From Hyphomicrobiales bacterium (GTDB lineage: Bacteria > Pseudomonadota > Alphaproteobacteria > Rhizobiales > Rhizobiaceae), in NCBI GenBank assembly GCA_900466575.1, contig UBMP01000020.1, positions 1-64,000 on the forward strand: a DNA stretch of 64,000 bases. The letters are read 5' to 3'. Shown here piece by piece: positions 1 through 7,244 of the stretch. The position numbers were made by a program, and so were the translations under genes. A model generated the notes under the pieces. That model was not told the DNA's origin, did not search any database, and worked only from the letters and a program-made list of their open reading frames with translations. Numbering within the stretch: position 1 is the first letter of the stretch; every line of letters begins with the position of its first letter.

Positions 1-69
1 CAAGCCTATGGATTCGAAGGAGAGTTCTGGGACGTAAAGCACGATTTCGTGCTGGCTGAGAAACGGTGA
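1..69 (+). CDS. 3' end of an unidentified protein
   Basis: The reading frame is open from the first base and ends in TGA at 67-69, giving 22 C-terminal residues that finish DVKHDFVLAEKR. A short aromatic- and charge-rich tail of this kind occurs at the end of GNAT acetyltransferases, but the fragment is too short to assign a family. It is the only plus-strand frame reaching the left edge, and it is followed by a 263-base intergenic stretch. Confidence 0.45.
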   Translation, partial: QAYGFEGEFWDVKHDFVLAEKR

Positions 70-130
70 GGCAGGCGGGAGTTCTGCTGGCCGACACCTC
101 TCGGCGTATCGCTTTTTCGATGCATCTGCA

Positions 131-161
131 TGCAGTGCAGCAGGCGCATAGCTGCATTGCA
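131..161. promoter_or_regulatory. 31-bp inverted repeat upstream of the small RNA promoter
   Basis: TGCAGTGCAGC at 131-141 is mirrored by GCTGCATTGCA at 151-161 with one mismatch, separated by 9 bases. The dyad ends 12 bp upstream of the predicted -35 element at 173, where a transcription activator would bind. LysR-type regulators are known to control several rhizobial small RNAs, but nothing here identifies the protein. Confidence 0.4.
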
Positions 162-172
162 CAATAAATAGA

Positions 173-200
173 TTGTGTTTGTCCAAAAATCAGGCATACT
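173..200 (+). promoter_or_regulatory. sigma-70-type promoter of the candidate small RNA
   Basis: A -35-like TTGTGT at 173-178 and a -10-like CATACT at 195-200 are separated by 16 bp. They would start transcription near 206, just before a strong hairpin that ends in a terminator at 319. The match to consensus is moderate. Confidence 0.4.
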
Positions 201-205
201 GCCTT

Positions 206-319
206 CAGTTGATGCGCTTGGCGGCCTCCTCCCAGTGCCGCTGCATCAGCTGTTCCCCTCTGGAGGTTTTATTACCTTCACACCTAATGGGCCGCGGCTT
301 CCGCTGGCCCACTTTTTTT
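206..319 (+). ncRNA. candidate trans-acting small RNA with anti-Shine-Dalgarno loop (alpha-r14/cuckoo type)
   Basis: About 114 nt lie between a promoter-like sequence and a Rho-independent terminator. The 5' part folds into a strong hairpin: TGATGC (210-215) pairs with GCATCA (243-248), and GCGGC (221-225) pairs with GCCGC (237-241). CCTCCTCCC at 225-233 sits in the apical loop. A loop-exposed CCUCCUCCC that can pair with ribosome binding sites is the hallmark of alphaproteobacterial alpha-r14 (NfeR1) and cuckoo-type RNAs, which are about this length and also end in a terminator. A second pyrimidine-rich segment, CCCCTC, lies at 255-260. Only the folding and the motif are seen; family membership is inferred from memory and needs a covariance-model search. 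Confidence 0.5.
288..319 (+). terminator. Rho-independent terminator of the small RNA
   Basis: TGGGCC (288-293) and CGG (295-297) pair with CCG (301-303) and GGCCCA (306-311), followed by C and seven T residues (313-319). The T run is on the plus strand, so it ends transcription running toward nadC rather than the nad operon itself. Confidence 0.75.
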
Positions 320-332
320 GCCCATTTTCCGC

Positions 333-1181
333 CTAAGCCTCATCCAGCCCGATATCGAGGCAGGGCGCGCTATGCGTGATCCAGCCGATGGACAGAAGAT
401 CGACGCCGCTTCCGGCAACCGCGGCGGCGGTCTCCGGCGTGATCCCGCCGGAGGCCTCCGTGATCGCGCGACCTGCGACGAAACCGACGGCTTCCTTCAG
501 CAATGCGGGCGACATATTGTCGAGGAGGACGGCATCGGGACCGATCTCCATGGCCTCTTCAAGCTGCTTGAGCGTGTCGACCTCCACCTCGATCTTCACC
601 ATATGCCCGACATGCGCCTTGGCGCGGCGGATGGCTTCCGTGACACTGCCGGCAATCGCGATGTGATTGTCCTTGATCAGGACGGCATCGTAGAGGGCGA
701 AGCGGTGGTTCATGCCACCGCCGGCGCGGACCGCGTATTTCTCGAAGGCGCGAAGCCCCGGCGTTGTCTTGCGCGTGCAGACCACGGCGGCCTTGGTGCC
801 GGCCACGGCGTCCACGATGCCGGCGGTGACGGTCGCAATGCCGGAGAGATGGCCAAGGAAGTTCAGCGCCGTGCGTTCGCCGGTCAAAAGCCCGCGCGAC
901 GGACCTTCGATGGTGGCGATGATGTCACTGGCTGCCACACGTGCCCCGTCGGCAACATGCGGGATCATCGAGATGGCCGGATCGAGCAGTTCGAACGCCA
1001 GTTTCGCGATGTCGAGCCCGGCAATCACGCCCGGCTTGCGCGCGGCCATGACGAAGCGAGAGCGGTGGTCGGCCGGGATGACAGCAGCCGAGGTCACGTC
1101 GCCGGCAAGGCCTAGGTCTTCGAGAAGCGTGGCGCGAACGGCGGGCTCAATGATCACGCGGGGCAGGGGGGGCAGAAACAT
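333..1181 (-). CDS. nadC: Nicotinate-nucleotide pyrophosphorylase (carboxylating)
   Basis: Quinolinate phosphoribosyltransferase, the third step of de novo NAD synthesis in the cytoplasm: quinolinate plus PRPP gives nicotinate mononucleotide, CO2 and pyrophosphate. The 282-residue length is normal. The family signature RKTTPG (137-142) is followed by His159-Arg160 and by KDNH (170-173), which line the quinolinate and PRPP pocket. The C-terminal half carries the VLLDNM strand of the barrel. It is last in a nadA-nadB-nadC operon, with 12 bp between nadB and nadC. Control is probably through the NrtR operators ahead of nadA. Confidence 0.97.
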   Translation of the reverse strand: MFLPPLPRVIIEPAVRATLLEDLGLAGDVTSAAVIPADHRSRFVMAARKPGVIAGLDIAKLAFELLDPAISMIPHVADGARVAASDIIATIEGPSRGLLTGERTALNFLGHLSGIATVTAGIVDAVAGTKAAVVCTRKTTPGLRAFEKYAVRAGGGMNHRFALYDAVLIKDNHIAIAGSVTEAIRRAKAHVGHMVKIEVEVDTLKQLEEAMEIGPDAVLLDNMSPALLKEAVGFVAGRAITEASGGITPETAAAVAGSGVDLLSIGWITHSAPCLDIGLDEA

Positions 1182-1193
1182 CAGAACGGTTCC

Positions 1194-2735
1194 TTATGCA
1201 CTTGCGGCGAGGCGATGCGTGTTCAGCGCCCGCGCGGCATCGAGAATTGGGGAGAGCGTCATGCTCCGGCGCTCTGCCTTCTCATATTGCGCGGGGAAAT
1301 CGCTGCGGGCATGCGCGCCGCGCGATTCTTCGCGGAGCCGCGCAAAGACGGCAATTGACAGCGCGACAAGCGCCGGATCGGCGGACGGGCCGGCGCCCGT
1401 CGCCAAAGGCAGAAGCTTTGCAATCGCCCGGTCGATGCCGGCCTGGTCGCGGACCACGGAAAGATCGCGCGAGGCGATGTCGCGGACCAGGCGAAGATCT
1501 GGTGCCGGGCCGGGTGCGACCTCTGGCACGGCTCTCGCGTTTGGCGCGGCCATGCCGCTGATCGCCTGCGCGGCGCGAAGCCCCATCACGGTTCCTTCCA
1601 GCAGCGAATTGCTGGCGAGGCGGTTGGCGCCATGCAGACCGGTGCAGGCGGCCTCACCGACGACCCAGAGGCCTTCGATTGACGTTCGCCCGGCGGTATC
1701 GGTCGCCACGCCGCCCATGTGGTAGTGCGCGGCCGGGCGCACAGGGATCAGGTGGCGGGCTGGATCGATACCGGCCTCGGCGCAAAGAGCATGGATGAGC
1801 GGAAACCGTTTTTCGAAACGGCTTCCCAGTGCCTGCCGCGCATCCAGATAAACCTTGCCACCACGGGCAATTTCGCGGCCGATGGCGCGAGCCACGACAT
1901 CGCGCGGCGCGAGCTCTGCGCCTGGCGTGTCGGTCATGAAGCGCTCGCTCTTTTCATTCAGCAGGATCGCGCCTTCGCCGCGCACCGCTTCGCTGACCAG
2001 CGCCAGCGGACGACGCGGCGTGGCGAGCGCGGTCGGGTGGAACTGGACGAATTCCATGTCGCGCAGTTCTGCGCCTGCGCGTGCTGCCAGCATGACGCCC
2101 TGACCGAAATTGCCGGCCGGGTTGGTGCTGGCGTCATAAAGCCCACCGAGGCCCCCGGTCGCCAGAACGACGCGCGTTGCCGGCAGCGTGAATGCGCCAT
2201 CGGTGCCAGCGCAGAGCAGGCCGGAAACGGCGCCCTCGGTCGTCAGGAGACGCCGGACCTCGACGCCTTCTAGCACCGTGATCGACGGGCAGGCTTGCAC
2301 GGCGGAGGTCAGCGCGCGGACAATCGCCGCGCCTGTGCCATCGCCATCGGCATGAATGATGCGCTTGCGCGAATGCGCAGCTTCCAGCCCGAACTGCAGC
2401 GCGCCGTCGGCCAGCCGGTCGAACCGGACACCGAAGCGTTCCAGCGCGGCGACGGCCGAGGCCGTGTCGGAGAGGATGGCGCGGGCGGATGCTTCGTCGC
2501 AGAGGCCGTCGCCGGCGGCCAGCGTGTCGACGAGATGCAGGTCGGTGCTGTCGTCGGGGCCGAGCGCTGCGGCAATGCCGCCCTGTGCCCAGCCGCTGGA
2601 GCTTTCGGCCCCGAGACCGGCGCGCGTCACGAGCACGACCGGTTGCGGCGCGAGCGTCAGGGCCGTCACCAGCCCGGCAATGCCGCTGCCGACAACGGCG
2701 ACGCGGCCTGCAAACCTGTCGAAAACGGCAGTCAT
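1194..2735 (-). CDS. nadB: L-aspartate oxidase
   Basis: FAD enzyme that oxidises L-aspartate to iminoaspartate for quinolinate synthesis. The protein of 513 residues starts with an N-terminal dinucleotide-binding GSGIAGL, followed by the flavoprotein GWAQGG segment. PAAHYHMGG is a succinate-dehydrogenase/fumarate-reductase-like active-site segment, and [20 protein letters not shown] is the C-terminal FAD motif. I place the start at 2735 because it begins directly before the FAD motif and overlaps the nadA stop by 4 bp (ATGA). The frame remains open upstream to 3035, but that part lies inside nadA and encodes no family sequence. Confidence 0.96.
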   Translation of the reverse strand: MTAVFDRFAGRVAVVGSGIAGLVTALTLAPQPVVLVTRAGLGAESSSGWAQGGIAAALGPDDSTDLHLVDTLAAGDGLCDEASARAILSDTASAVAALERFGVRFDRLADGALQFGLEAAHSRKRIIHADGDGTGAAIVRALTSAVQACPSITVLEGVEVRRLLTTEGAVSGLLCAGTDGAFTLPATRVVLATGGLGGLYDASTNPAGNFGQGVMLAARAGAELRDMEFVQFHPTALATPRRPLALVSEAVRGEGAILLNEKSERFMTDTPGAELAPRDVVARAIGREIARGGKVYLDARQALGSRFEKRFPLIHALCAEAGIDPARHLIPVRPAAHYHMGGVATDTAGRTSIEGLWVVGEAACTGLHGANRLASNSLLEGTVMGLRAAQAISGMAAPNARAVPEVAPGPAPDLRLVRDIASRDLSVVRDQAGIDRAIAKLLPLATGAGPSADPALVALSIAVFARLREESRGAHARSDFPAQYEKAERRSMTLSPILDAARALNTHRLAASA

Positions 2736-3703
2736 ATCGCGAGCATCCTCTCGACGGCGAGGCGGGCGGGGGCGACGAGGCTCTCGTCTACCGTAACCTC
2801 GTGGCGGTTCTCTTCCAGCGCCTGCCGAATATTGGCCAGCGTGATGCGCTTCATATGCGGGCAGAGATTGCAGGGACGCACGAAGTCGACATCCGGGTGA
2901 TCGACAGCGACATTGTCGCTCATCGAGCATTCCGTCAGGAGAACGACCCGGGCGGGCTTGTTGATGCCGACATAGTCGGACATCACGGCCGTCGAGCCGG
3001 CGAAATCGGCCTCTGCAACCACCTCCGGCGGACATTCCGGATGGGCGAGCACGACGACGCCGGGATGCGCCTCGCGCAGGTCGCGGATATCCTGTGCGGT
3101 GAAGAGTTCATGCACCTCGCAATGACCATGCCAAGCGATGATCTCGACATCGGTCTCACGAGCGACGTTGCGGGCGAGGTATTCGTCCGGGATCATGATG
3201 ACGCGCGGCACGCCGAGCGACTCCACCACCTTTTTCGCATTGCCCGAGGTGCAGCAGATGTCGGAGGCGGCTTTGACGGCGGCGGATGTGTTGACATAGG
3301 TGATGATCGGCACGCCCGGATGGGCCTGGCGCAGCAGGGCGACATCTTCCGGCGTGATCGAGTCTGCCAGCGAGCAGCCGGCACCCATGTCGGGGATCAG
3401 CACGGTCTTGGTCGGGTTGAGCAGCTTCGCTGTCTCGGCCATGAAGTGCACGCCGGCCAGAACGATCACATCCGCATCGACTTCTGCCGCCTTGCGGGCG
3501 AGCGCCAGACTGTCACCGACGATGTCCGCGACGCCATGGAAAATCTCCGGCGTCTGGTAGTTATGGGCCAGAATGACGGCATTGCGCTTTTTCTTCAGCT
3601 CGAGGATCGCGGCGACATCCGCCTCATGCGAAAGCCATTCGGCCTTCGGCATTACGCGGGCGACGCGCTCGTAAAGCGCGGACATGGAGGGCATCGTGTT
3701 CAT
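2732..3703 (-). CDS. nadA: Quinolinate synthase A
   Basis: Condenses iminoaspartate with dihydroxyacetone phosphate to quinolinate, using an oxygen-sensitive [4Fe-4S] cluster. The 323 residues include the family segment AHNYQTPEI near residue 46. Conserved cysteines appear in GAGCSLAD, in ICCTSGN, and in RPCNLCPHM near the C-terminus. It is the first gene of nadABC; the start codon at 3703 is 11 bp downstream of the nearer NrtR palindrome, so a bound repressor would block its promoter. Translationally coupled to nadB by a 4-bp overlap. Confidence 0.97.
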   Translation of the reverse strand: MNTMPSMSALYERVARVMPKAEWLSHEADVAAILELKKKRNAVILAHNYQTPEIFHGVADIVGDSLALARKAAEVDADVIVLAGVHFMAETAKLLNPTKTVLIPDMGAGCSLADSITPEDVALLRQAHPGVPIITYVNTSAAVKAASDICCTSGNAKKVVESLGVPRVIMIPDEYLARNVARETDVEIIAWHGHCEVHELFTAQDIRDLREAHPGVVVLAHPECPPEVVAEADFAGSTAVMSDYVGINKPARVVLLTECSMSDNVAVDHPDVDFVRPCNLCPHMKRITLANIRQALEENRHEVTVDESLVAPARLAVERMLAI

Positions 3704-3713
3704 GGCGCATCCC

Positions 3714-3734
3714 TTTTACTCAGTTTGAGTATAT
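3714..3734 (-). promoter_or_regulatory. Proximal NrtR operator of nadABC
   Basis: TTTTACTC, a 5-bp spacer and GAGTATAT form an imperfect 21-bp palindrome. The right arm is identical to that of the upstream site; the left arm differs at two of eight positions. Its centre lies 34 bp from the centre of the distal operator, about three helical turns, which suits cooperative binding. Confidence 0.8.
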
Positions 3735-3747
3735 GTGGAGCGCATGA

Positions 3748-3768
3748 ATATACTCAATTCGAGTATAT
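3748..3768 (-). promoter_or_regulatory. Distal NrtR operator of nadABC
   Basis: ATATACTC, a 5-bp spacer and GAGTATAT form a perfect 21-bp palindrome between the nrtR stop codon and nadA. The arms match the NrtR consensus TATACTC-N5-GAGTATA as known for alphaproteobacterial nadABC operons. NrtR repression is relieved by ADP-ribose, so NAD turnover would induce synthesis. Confidence 0.85.
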
Positions 3769-3769
3769 G

Positions 3770-4708
3770 TCAATTGCGCGACAGGGGCAGTCTTGTGCTG
3801 GAAAGGGCGTGCTCTTCGAGAATGGCTCGGCGGTAGCGATAGAGCTTGGCGGGACGACCGCCGGTTTCGCTCGACATCTCCCCGGTTTCCTCGATCAGCT
3901 CCTGCTGGTCGATGAGGCGGCGGAAATTGGGCTTGTGCAGTGCCAGCCCCGCCAGTGCCTCGACGGTGTGCTGGAGATGCGACAGGGTGAAACTCTCCGG
4001 CATGAGTTCGAAAACGACCGGGCGATACTTGATCTTGGCGCGTAGACGCGTGATCGCGGTTGCCAGAATGCGGCGATGATCGGCAAACATCGGCCGACCC
4101 GTTTCCGCTTCGTCGGGCGCGCCTGCTTCGGTCACCAGACCTGCCTCGAACATGAGTTCATAGCGCTGCAACGCGAGTTCCTCGTTCCAGGCAGCACCGT
4201 TGAGCCCGAGAGAGAGCTCCACGCGCTTCTGGCGATGATCGCGCCGGGATGGGTCGGAGACAGCCCAGGCATTCAGCGCCTCTGCAATCGCGGCAAGTGC
4301 CGCCGGTCGACCGTCGCGGTGATCTTCCCATGGGAAGTATTCATACCACCCGTGCCAGCCAGGTGCTCCCGCACCGGGGGCTGCCTGTTCGCGGACGAGA
4401 CCGAGATAGCTGATCGAGATGGTGCGCCTTGCCTTGTTGTTCGGCGCGCGGTCACGATCGGCAAATGTGTAGAGCTGTTCGAGATAACCAAGTGGATGGC
4501 CCGTCTGCTCGTTTACCCATTCGCGAAGGCCCGCCTGCAGGCTGCGATGCTCGACCTCGAAGGGGCCGGAGGGTAGAGCCTCGCCCTTGCTGACCGTCAT
4601 CACGCGCGGCTCGTCATTGGTGACGGCGGTCAGCACGGCGATCAGTTCGGCATGGGCAAGGGCATCTTTCAAGGGCAACCGGTCCTTCGGCAATTCAAGG
4701 GTCAGCAA
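3770..4708 (-). CDS. nrtR: NrtR, Nudix-related transcriptional repressor of NAD synthesis
   Basis: A 312-residue regulator with an N-terminal Nudix-fold domain (about 20-210) that senses ADP-ribose and a C-terminal winged-helix DNA-binding domain (about 220-312), the latter ending in GGRPAKLYRYR. The catalytic Nudix box is not recognisable, as expected for a sensor. The WYEYFPWEDHRDGRP segment is typical of the family. Translation appears to start at TTG (4708), because no ATG precedes the conserved N-terminal segment. The stop codon at 3770 almost abuts the distal operator. No full operator is visible ahead of nrtR, so autoregulation is uncertain. Confidence 0.93.
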   Translation of the reverse strand: MLTLELPKDRLPLKDALAHAELIAVLTAVTNDEPRVMTVSKGEALPSGPFEVEHRSLQAGLREWVNEQTGHPLGYLEQLYTFADRDRAPNNKARRTISISYLGLVREQAAPGAGAPGWHGWYEYFPWEDHRDGRPAALAAIAEALNAWAVSDPSRRDHRQKRVELSLGLNGAAWNEELALQRYELMFEAGLVTEAGAPDEAETGRPMFADHRRILATAITRLRAKIKYRPVVFELMPESFTLSHLQHTVEALAGLALHKPNFRRLIDQQELIEETGEMSSETGGRPAKLYRYRRAILEEHALSSTRLPLSRN

Positions 4709-4844
4709 TAGCTGATTGAGTAGCAGAGAATCCCTCCGGGGAAACGCAAATTCTTGCGACTCGACCGGGCTTTAACCGCTCCCCCGGCACCCTTTGCGGC
4801 GTTCGCTTGCGCGTCCTCATCATCGACGCGGGCCCATTCAACAA

Positions 4845-4970
4845 ATCCAGATTGGATAAACCTTATATGGAATCCAAGGGTCCCCTGCGCCAAGATTTTT
4901 CCATGGCGGAGGAGGTGCCGCCGAATGTGGGGAGCGCTGCCGATCTCAAGGCAGATCTGGATTGATCCAG
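4845..4970 (+). promoter_or_regulatory. Operator cluster upstream of the ABC importer
   Basis: The 346-bp gap between nrtR and the binding-protein gene holds three related palindromes: ATCCAGATTGGAT (4845-4857), TGGAATCCA (4868-4876) and CTGGATTGATCCAG (4957-4970). All use TGGAT/ATCCA half-sites. The first differs at only two of 13 positions from a palindrome at 15869-15881 in the other promoter region of this gene island. No other feature was seen in the gap. Confidence 0.5.
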
Positions 4971-5054
4971 GAAAGACACATCCGGCGCCTTTGCATCTTG
5001 AACGTCGTGAAGGGTTCGGTGGCCGTCCGGGACGGTCGAGGAGGAGAGACAACA

Positions 5055-6170
5055 ATGAATTTCAAGTTTCTGCGCGATGCGCGCATGATGCTGGCGCTGG
5101 CAGCATCCGTTTCCATGTTTTCCATGAATGCAGGCGCCGTCGAGCTCGCCAAGGACAAGGTCGGCAAGCCGGCGGACATGCAGGACATGTCGAAGTTCTG
5201 CGGCACGAAGAAGATCAAGGTCGCGCTGGCCGACGGCTATGGCGCGAATTCCTGGCGCAAGATCACCCGTGCGGAATTCGAGGCCGAGGCCAAGAAGTGC
5301 CCGAACATCACCGAAGTGCGCTATACGGATGCGCAGGGCAACGTCCAGAAGGCCATCTCCGATATCCAGGGCCTCGTCGCCCAGAAGTTCGACGTCATCC
5401 TCGTTTTCCCCGATGGCGGTGAAGCGGTCGTTCGCGCCATGCGCAAGGCCACGGCTGCGGGCGCGATCGTCATTCCGTACATGGTGGGCGCCAACTTCCC
5501 CGGCGAACGCGGCAAGGACTTCGAAATGGTCGTTACCGAAAGCGTAGACGCCAACGGCCGGGTCAAGGCGCAGTGGATTGCCGACCACCTCAAGGGCAAG
5601 GGCAATGTCATCGTTCTTGGCGGTACGCCGGGCAACCCGACCTCTGCGGCTGAAGCCGTGGGCTGGAAGGAAGTCTTCGCGAAATATCCCGACATCAAGG
5701 TGCTGGAAGGCCCGGTCACGACCAACTGGGATCCGGCGGAGACGCAGCGCGTCATGTCCGGTCTGCTCGCCAAGTATCCGCAGATCGATGCCGTTTACTC
5801 CGACTACGGCCTGGGTTCAATGGGCGCTCTGCGCGCGTTCGTGGCTGCCGGCCGAAAGGTCCCGCTCTGGGCAGCGCAGGACGCCAATGAACTTGGCTGC
5901 TTCTGGCAGGAGCACAAGTCCGACAATCCGAACTTCCAGATGGGCAACGTGTCGGGCCGCAACTGGATCGTTCGCCTGGCGCTGCGCAAGGGTGTAGCCG
6001 CTGCCGAAGGCATCGACAACACGGAGCCGTCGATCATCGAACTGCCGCTCGTGGAGGACAGCTTCTCGTCCGATCCGAAGCTGCAACCGGCCTGCGACAA
6101 GTCGCTGCCGTCCGATGCGCTGCTTTCCTCGGGTCTCACGATCGAGGAACTCAAGGCGCTCTTCAAGTGA
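5055..6170 (+). CDS. Periplasmic sugar-type ABC substrate-binding protein
   Basis: A 371-residue binding protein of the ribose/galactose-type periplasmic-binding-protein-I fold (Peripla_BP_4-like). Residues 1-28 are a Sec signal peptide with cleavage expected after NAGA. The mature protein has the IKVALADGYGANSWRK strand typical of this class and an AAQDANELG hinge-side segment. The start ATG at 5055 follows GAGGAGAGA at a good spacing; earlier in-frame starts are not supported. It is first in an importer operon and is followed by a strong hairpin that may stabilise its mRNA relative to the membrane genes. The ligand is unknown. Neighbouring amidohydrolase and dehydrogenase genes suggest an amide- or amine-containing compound, possibly a nucleoside or modified sugar. 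Confidence 0.88.
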   Translation: MNFKFLRDARMMLALAASVSMFSMNAGAVELAKDKVGKPADMQDMSKFCGTKKIKVALADGYGANSWRKITRAEFEAEAKKCPNITEVRYTDAQGNVQKAISDIQGLVAQKFDVILVFPDGGEAVVRAMRKATAAGAIVIPYMVGANFPGERGKDFEMVVTESVDANGRVKAQWIADHLKGKGNVIVLGGTPGNPTSAAEAVGWKEVFAKYPDIKVLEGPVTTNWDPAETQRVMSGLLAKYPQIDAVYSDYGLGSMGALRAFVAAGRKVPLWAAQDANELGCFWQEHKSDNPNFQMGNVSGRNWIVRLALRKGVAAAEGIDNTEPSIIELPLVEDSFSSDPKLQPACDKSLPSDALLSSGLTIEELKALFK

Positions 6171-6177
6171 GGTTGAA

Positions 6178-6204
6178 CATGCGGGCCGCTTCGCGGCCCG
6201 CATG
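6178..6204. other. Intercistronic hairpin
   Basis: CATGCGGGCCG (6178-6188) and CGGCCCGCATG (6194-6204) form a perfect 11-bp stem with a 5-nt loop, without a T run. Hairpins after binding-protein genes commonly protect the upstream mRNA or attenuate read-through, so that the binding protein is made in excess over the permeases. Confidence 0.7.
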
Positions 6205-6239
6205 ATGTATCGAGGAACAACAATGCAGGGGGAGGGGTC

Positions 6240-7244
6240 ATGAACGGTCTGGGTAAACACGCGCAAGCCGGCGGAACGTCGACATCGCCGCTCTCTGTCA
6301 TCACGCGCTGGCTCGGCAGTGGCGACGGGCTTGCCCTGGCGGCCGTCGTCGTGCTGCTCCTCGTATCGGCCGTGCTCGCACCGAGTTCGCTCTCCTATCC
6401 CGCGCTTTATGCCATGCTGCCCTTCGCCGCCATTCTCGGGGTGGCCTCGATCGGCCAACAACTTGTCATCCAGCAGAAGGGTCTCGATCTTTCTGCCGGT
6501 GGCATCATCTCGCTTGTCTGCGTGCTTGCGACCTATCAGTTGCCGGATACGGCCCCGCTCGGGACCGTCCTCGGGCGCTGCGCGCTCGCCATCGTGACCG
6601 CAGCCGCGGCAGGCGCCATCAACGGTCTCCTCATCGTTCGTCTGCGGATCGCGCCGCTTGTCACGACGATCGGCATGAATGCCGTTCTCATGGGTTTCGT
6701 TCTCTGGCTGTCGAACGGCATTCCGGGTAATGCGCCGGGCCTCCTCGACGCTTTTGCGCTCGGTCGAACCCTCGGCCTACCCAATACGGTCCTGGCGTTG
6801 ATCGTCGTGACGGCCGTGGTGGCACTCGTGCTGAACCGCACGATCGTCGGCCGCCGTTTCGAGCTTTCGGGCACGAACAGCGCCGCAGCGCGTGCCGCGG
6901 GCATCCGCACCGAGCGCTATGAAATTGGTTCGTATGTGCTCGCCGCCGTGCTCTACGCGCTGGCCGGGATTCTTCTGGCGGGACTTCTCAAGGTGCCGAA
7001 CCTCAATGTCGGCCAGACCTATCTGCTGGCCACGGTGGCCGCAGTGGTCATCGGCGGCAGTTCGCTGCTCGGCGGACGTGCCAGCCCGGTCGCGACGGTG
7101 ATCGGCGCGATCTTCATGACGCAGCTTGGCCAGATGCTGATCGCTGCCGGCCTTGAGCGCTCGGCGCAATATATCCTTCAGGGCGCCATCGTCATCGTCG
7201 GCGCCAGTGTCCACGCAATCCTGCCCCGGTGGATGGGAAAATGA
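6240..7244 (+). CDS. ABC importer permease, RbsC/BPD_transp_2 family
   Basis: A 334-residue inner-membrane permease with about eight to ten hydrophobic segments. The family signature GLDLSAGGIISL lies near residue 81, and the cytoplasmic coupling region follows with AAARAAGIRTER. This is the first of two permease units; the second is fused to the ATPase encoded by the next gene. The stop codon at 7242-7244 overlaps the ATG of that gene (ATGA), so the two are translationally coupled. Confidence 0.92.
   Translation: MNGLGKHAQAGGTSTSPLSVITRWLGSGDGLALAAVVVLLLVSAVLAPSSLSYPALYAMLPFAAILGVASIGQQLVIQQKGLDLSAGGIISLVCVLATYQLPDTAPLGTVLGRCALAIVTAAAAGAINGLLIVRLRIAPLVTTIGMNAVLMGFVLWLSNGIPGNAPGLLDAFALGRTLGLPNTVLALIVVTAVVALVLNRTIVGRRFELSGTNSAAARAAGIRTERYEIGSYVLAAVLYALAGILLAGLLKVPNLNVGQTYLLATVAAVVIGGSSLLGGRASPVATVIGAIFMTQLGQMLIAAGLERSAQYILQGAIVIVGASVHAILPRWMGK

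Noticed and set aside
2489-4045. Long plus-strand open frame of 518 codons across nadB, nadA and nrtR
   Set aside because: It lies opposite three well-identified genes, is rich in Arg, Gly and His, and matches no family. It is a high-GC shadow frame.
4702-5055. Minus-strand frame in the nrtR-transporter gap
   Set aside because: Composition is unlike a protein, it runs through the operator palindromes, and it starts inside the next gene's ribosome binding site.
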